Positions 59,267 through 64,000 of a DNA stretch of 64,000 bases are shown here, piece after piece; the first letter of the stretch is position 1, and every line of letters begins with the position of its first letter. The DNA is from Sisyra terminalis. Taxonomy: Eukaryota > Arthropoda > Insecta > Neuroptera > Sisyridae. A program made the position numbers and the translations under genes. A model generated the notes under the pieces. The model was not told the origin of the DNA. It ran no database searches and worked only from the letters and a program-made list of their open reading frames with translations. The DNA is taken from positions 2,170,001 through 2,234,000 of the forward strand of contig OY292279.1 of the NCBI GenBank assembly GCA_958496175.1, written 5' to 3'.

Positions 59267-62200
59267 CTAGAACGATGATATAATAATATTTTTCGATTTC
59301 GAAACAAAAAGTTTTTTCGTCAAAAAAAACCATGGGTTAACCATCGTTGATTTTCTCGAAAATCGTCTAATAAAAAAAAAATTTTTTAAGGGTGCCAATC
59401 GAAAGTATATGTCCATCTGTACGTGCTGGGCAAATTTTTCCCCAAACAAACCACGTTTAAGGGATGAACAGGCAGTTTAAGGGATGAACACTTCCCACTA
59501 AGAGGGAGAGACGAATGTGGCTTCTTCAACAATTGCATGTACCTTCGTTATATAAGGGATGATTTTCGAACCAAAGGCAGTTTCGGGTTCGCAACAATGT
59601 CTAGAACGATGATATAATAATATTTTTCGATTTCGAAACAAAAAGTTTTTTCGTCAAAAAAAACCATGGGTTAACCATCGTTGATTTTCTCGAAAATCGT
59701 CTAATAAAAAAAAAATTTTTTAAGGGTGCCCATTGAAAGTATATGTCCATCTGTACGTGCTGGGCAAATTTTTCCCCAAACAAACCACGTTTAAGGGATG
59801 AACAGGCAGTTTAAGGGATGAACACTTCCCACTAAGAGGGAGAGACGAATGTGGCTTCTTCAACAATTGCATGTACCTTCGTTATATAAGGGATGATTTT
59901 CGAACCAAAGGCAGTTTCGGGTTCGCAACAATGTCTAGAACGATGATATAATAATATTTTTCGATTTCGAAACAAAAAGTTTTTTCGTCAAAAAAAACCA
60001 TGGGTTAACCATCGTTGATTTTCTCGAAAATCGTCAAATAAAAAAAAATTTTTTTAAGGGTACCAATCGAAAGTATAAGTCCATCTGTACGTGCTGTGCA
60101 AATTTTTCCCCAAACAAACTACGTTTAAGGGATGAACAGGCAGTTTAAGGGATTAACACTTCCCACTAAGAGGGAGAGACGAATGTGGCTTCTTCAACAA
60201 TTGCATGTACCTTCGTTATATAAGGGATGATTTTCGAACCAAAGGCAGTTTCGGGTTCGCAACAATGTCTAGAACGATGATATAATAATATTTTTCGATT
60301 TCGAAACAAAAAGTTTTTTCGTCAAAAAAAACCATGGGTTATCCATTGTTGACTTTCTCGAAAATCGTCAAATAAAAAAAAATTTTTTTAAGGGTACCAA
60401 TCGAAAGTATAAGTCCATCTGTACGTGCTGTGCAAATTTTTCCCCAAACAAACCACGTTTAAGGGATGAACAGGCCGTTTAAGGGATGAATACTTCCCAC
60501 TAAGAGGGAGAGACGAATGTGGCTTCTTCAACAATTACATGTACCTTCGTTATATAAGGGATGATTTTCGAACCAAAGGCAGTTTCGGGTTCGCAACAAT
60601 GTCTAGAACGATGATATAATAATATTTTTCGATTTCGAAACAAAAAGTTTTTTCGTCAAAAAAAACCATGGGTTAACCATCGTTGATTTTCTCGAAAATC
60701 GTCAAATAAAAAAAAATTTTTTTATGGGTACCAATCGAAAGTATAAGTCCATCTGTACGTGCTGTGCAAATTTTTCCCCAAACAAACTACGTTTAAGGGA
60801 TGAACAGGCCGTTTAAGGGATGAACACTTCCCACTAAGAGGGAGAGACGAATGTGGCTTCTTCAACAATTGCATGTACCTTCGTTATATAAGGGATGATT
60901 TTCGAACCAAAGGCAGTTTCGGGTTCGCAACAATGTCTAGAACGATGATATAATAATATTTTTCGATTTCGAAACAAAAAGTTTTTTCGTCAAAAAAAAC
61001 CATGGGTTATCCATCGTTGACTTTCTCGAAAATCGTCAAATAAAAAAAAATTTTTTTAAGGGTACCAATCGAAAGTATAAGTCCATCTGTACGTGCTGTG
61101 CAAATTTTTCCCCAAACAAACCACGTTTAAGGGATGAACAGGCCGTTTAAGGGATGAACACTTCCCACTAAGAGGGAGAGACGAATGTGGCTTCTTCAAC
61201 AATTGCATGTACCTTCGTTATATAAGGGATGATTTTCGAACCAAAGGCAGTTTCGGGTTCGCAACAATGTCTAGAACGGTGATATAATAATATTTTTCGA
61301 TTTCGAAACAAAAAGTTTTTACGTCAAAAAAAACCATGGGTTAACCATCGTTGATTTTCTCGAAAATCGTCAAATAAAAAAAAATTTTTTTAAGGGTACC
61401 AATCGAAAGTATAAGTCCATCTGTACGTGCTGTGCAAATTTTTCCCCAAACAAACTACGTTTAAGGGATGAACAGGCCGTTTAAGGGATGAACACTTCCC
61501 ACTAAGAGGGAGAGACGAATGTGGCTTCTTCAACAATTGCATGTACCTTCGTTATATAAGGGATGATTTTCGAACCAAAGGCAGTTTCGGGTTCGCAACA
61601 ATGTCTAGAACGATGATATAATAATATTTTTCGATTTCGAAACAAAAAGTTTTTTCGTCAAAAAAAACCATGGGTTATCCATCGTTGACTTTCTCGAAAA
61701 TCGTCAAATAAAAAAAAATTTTTTTATGGGTACCAATCGAAAGTATAAGTCCATCTGTACGTGCTGTGCAAATTTTTCCCCAAACAAACTACGTTTAAGG
61801 GATGAACAGGCCGTTTAAGGGATGAACACTTCCCACTAAGAGGGAGAGACGAATGTGGCTTCTTCAACAATTGCATGTACCTTCGTTATATAAGGGATGA
61901 TTTTCGAACCAAAGGCAGTTTCGGGTTCGCAACAATGTCTAGAACGATGATATAATAATATTTTTCGATTTCGAAACAAAAAGTTTTTACGTCAAAAAAA
62001 ACCATGGGTTAACCATCGTTGATTTTCTCGAAAATCGTCAAATAAAAAAAAATTTTTTTAAGGGTACCAATCGAAAGTATAAGTCCATCTGTACGTGCTG
62101 TGCAAATTTTTCCCCAAACAAACTACGTTTAAGGGATGAACAGGCAGTTTAAGGGATTAACACTTCCCACTAAGAGGGAGAGACGAATGTGGCTTCTTCA

Positions 62201-63004
62201 ACAATTGCATGTACCTTCGTTATATAAGGGATGATTTTCGAACCAAAGGCAGTTTCGGGTTCGCAACAATGTCTAGAACGATGATATAATAATATTTTTC
62301 GATTTCGAAACAAAAAGTTTTTACGTCAAAAAAAACCATGGGTTAACCATCGTTGATTTTCTCGAAAATCGTCAAATAAAAAAAAATTTTTTTAAGGGTA
62401 CCAATCGAAAGTATAAGTCCATCTGTACGTGCTGTGCAAATTTTTCCCCAAACAAACCACGTTTAAGGGATGAACAGGCCGTTTAAGGGATGAACACTTC
62501 CCACTAAGAGGGAGAGACGAATGTGGCTTCTTCAACAATTGCATGTACCTTCGTTATATAAGGGATGATTTTCGAACCAAAGGCAGTTTCGGGTTCGCAA
62601 CAATGTCTAGAACGATGATATAATAATATTTTTCGATTTCGAAACAAAAAGTTTTTACGTCAAAAAAAACCATGGGTTAACCATCGTTGACTTTCTCGAA
62701 AATCGTCAAATAAAAAAAAATTTTTTTAAGGGTACCAATCGAAAGTATAAGTCCATCTGTACGTGCTGTGCAAATTTTTCCCCAAACAAACCACGTTTAA
62801 GGGATGAACAGGCCGTTTAAGGGATGAACACTTCCCACTAAGAGGGAGAGACGAATGTGGCTTCTTCAACAATTGCATGTACCTTCGTTATATAAGGGAT
62901 GATTTTCGAACCAAAGGCAGTTTCGGGTTCGCAACAATGTCTAGAACGATGATATAATAATATTTTTCGATTTCGAAACAAAAAGTTTTTACGTCAAAAA
63001 AAAC
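59267..63004. repeat. Satellite higher-order block, copy B
   Basis: The rare variants attacatg (60535), gaatacttc (60489) and aacggtgat (61277) lie exactly 7,014 bp after their counterparts at 53521, 53475 and 54263. The block ends where monomers at 63005 and 63339 begin to differ from 55991 and 56325. The first three monomers are also repeated just before it (58329-59330). Confidence 0.85.
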
Positions 63005-64000
63005 CATGGGTTAACCATCGTTGATTTTCTCGAAAATCGTCAAATAAAAAAAAATTTTTTTAAGGGTACCAATCGAAAGTATAAGTCCATCTGTACGTGC
63101 TGTGCAAATTTTTCCCCAAACAAACCACGTTTAAGGGATGAACAGGCAGTTTAAGGGATTAACACTTCCCACTAAGAGGGAGAGACGAATGTGGCTTCTT
63201 CAACAATTGCATGTACCTTCGTTATATAAGGGATGATTTTCGAACCAAAGGCAGTTTCGGGTTCGCAACAATGTCTAGAACGATGATATAATAATATTTT
63301 TCGATTTCGAAACAAAAAGTTTTTTCGTCAAAAAAAACCATGGGTTATCCTTCGTTGACTTTCTCGAAAATCGTCAAATAAAAAAAAATTTTTTTAAGGG
63401 TACCAATCGAAAGTATAAGTCCATCTGTACGTGCTGTGCAAATTTTTCCCCAAACAAACCACGTTTAAGGGATGAACAGGCCGTTTAAGGGATGAACACT
63501 TCCCACTAAGAGGGAGAGACGAATGTGGCTTCTTCAACAATTGCATGTACCTTCGTTATATAAGGGATGATTTTCGAACCAAAGGCAGTTTCGGGTTCGC
63601 AACAATGTCTAGAACGATGATATAATAATATTTTTCGATTTCGAAACAAAAAGTTTTTTCGTCAAAAAAACCCATGGGTTAACCATCGTTGATTTTCTCG
63701 AAAATCGTCAAATAAAAAAAAATTTTTTTAAGGGTACCAATCGAAAGTATAAGTCCATCTGTACGTGCTGTGCAAATTTTTCCCCAAACAAACCACGTTT
63801 AAGGGATGAACAGGCCGTTTAAGGGATGAACACTTCCCACTAAGAGGGAGAGACGAATGTGGCTTCTTCAACAATTGCATGTACCTTCGTTATATAAGGG
63901 ATGATTTTCGAACCAAAGGCAGTTTCGGGTTCGCAACAATGTCTAGAACGATGATATAATAATATTTTTCGATTTCGAAACAAAAAGTTTTTTCGTCAAA

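Larger units (their letters stand above)
36616..64000. repeat. Satellite DNA array, 334-bp monomer, about 82 copies, open at window end
   Basis: Head-to-tail monomers run without interruption to the last base. The word ccatgggtt recurs at 36971, 37305, 37639 and so on, exactly 334 bp apart, with drift only at one monomer (44988-45301, 314 bp) and a single extra A just before it. Monomers differ at few sites: gttaacc/gttatcc, gatttt/gacttt, accacg/actacg, ggcagt/ggccgt, gatgaac/gattaac, taaggg/tatggg and ttttcgtc/tttacgtc. Each monomer holds three 'taaggga' words, an A/T-tract junction (A8-9 T6-7), and the 17-mer cttcgttatataaggga. No transposon or gene interrupts it. Minus-strand frames of 60 codons recur in a few copies and are not genes. 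Confidence 0.97.

Noticed and set aside
52253..59783. Repeated 60-codon minus-strand open frames in the satellite (52253, 52587, 58265, 58599, 59267, 59601)
   Set aside because: They exist only in the few monomers where point changes remove stop codons; identical spacing and sequence come from satellite duplication, not selection for a protein.
36616..64000. CRISPR-like regular repeats
   Set aside because: The whole 334-bp unit repeats, with no unique spacers; this is eukaryotic satellite DNA.
36616..64000. Telomeric TTAGG arrays or rDNA at the array end
   Set aside because: No TTAGG runs or rRNA-like sequence were seen; only the 334-bp monomer is present.

Overview
This looks like nuclear DNA of an arthropod, most likely an insect. 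The base composition is AT-rich. Eight of the nine protein genes described are clearly split by very short introns (about 50-70 bp, a few up to about 135 bp) with GT-AG ends. Most recognisable proteins have clear animal orthologues (DDX43, SRP19, LEO1, DNALI1, ATIC, DDX27, COPS8), and there is a THEG-repeat sperm-type protein. I cannot name the order with confidence; the compact introns and large satellite would suit a beetle, but that is only a guess.

Layout. 1-1740: AT-rich, diverged tandem repeats. 1742-2230 (-): THEG-repeat protein. 2923-4971 (+): DDX43-type KH/DEAD-box helicase, whose 3' end lies in a roughly 1-kb inverted duplication (about 4994-6008). 6452-6959 (+): SRP19. 7028-8584 (-): secreted His/Arg/Glu-rich protein. 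9043-10979 (+): LEO1. 11065-11973 (-): axonemal dynein light chain DNALI1. 12-18.8 kb: gene-poor, with MITEs, a tandem duplication, a decayed DDE transposase and fragments of a foldback family. 18865-20885 (+): ATIC. 21403-21800 (+): small single-pass membrane protein. 21.8-25.1 kb: nested inverted-repeat elements. 25104-27465 (+): DDX27. 27497-27988 (-): small secreted protein. 28.0-32.8 kb: a dense cluster of foldback elements and nested MITEs. 32861-33766 (-): COPS8. About 34.15-34.68 kb: kinesin-motor-like pseudogene. From about 35.26 kb decayed satellite appears, and from about 36.6 kb to the window end the sequence is an uninterrupted satellite of 334-bp monomers (about 82 copies).

The genes are mostly unrelated housekeeping functions (purine synthesis, ribosome biogenesis, transcription elongation, SRP assembly, COP9 signalosome) plus two sperm/cilium-type genes (THEG, DNALI1). 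They form no operon or pathway. Three gene pairs are tail-to-tail with 31, 68 and 85 bp between stop codons, so 3' UTRs must nearly touch or overlap.

The most notable structure is the satellite. It has a sharp gene-side edge with decayed and shorter monomer variants, two intermixed monomer subtypes, large block duplications at exact multiples of 334 bp (19, 21 and 23 monomers), and a 17-bp motif in each monomer that resembles the vertebrate CENP-B box. This is a candidate pericentromeric or centromeric array meeting a gene-rich arm. All exon boundaries were inferred by eye from reading frame, splice signals and remembered family conservation; no database search was possible.
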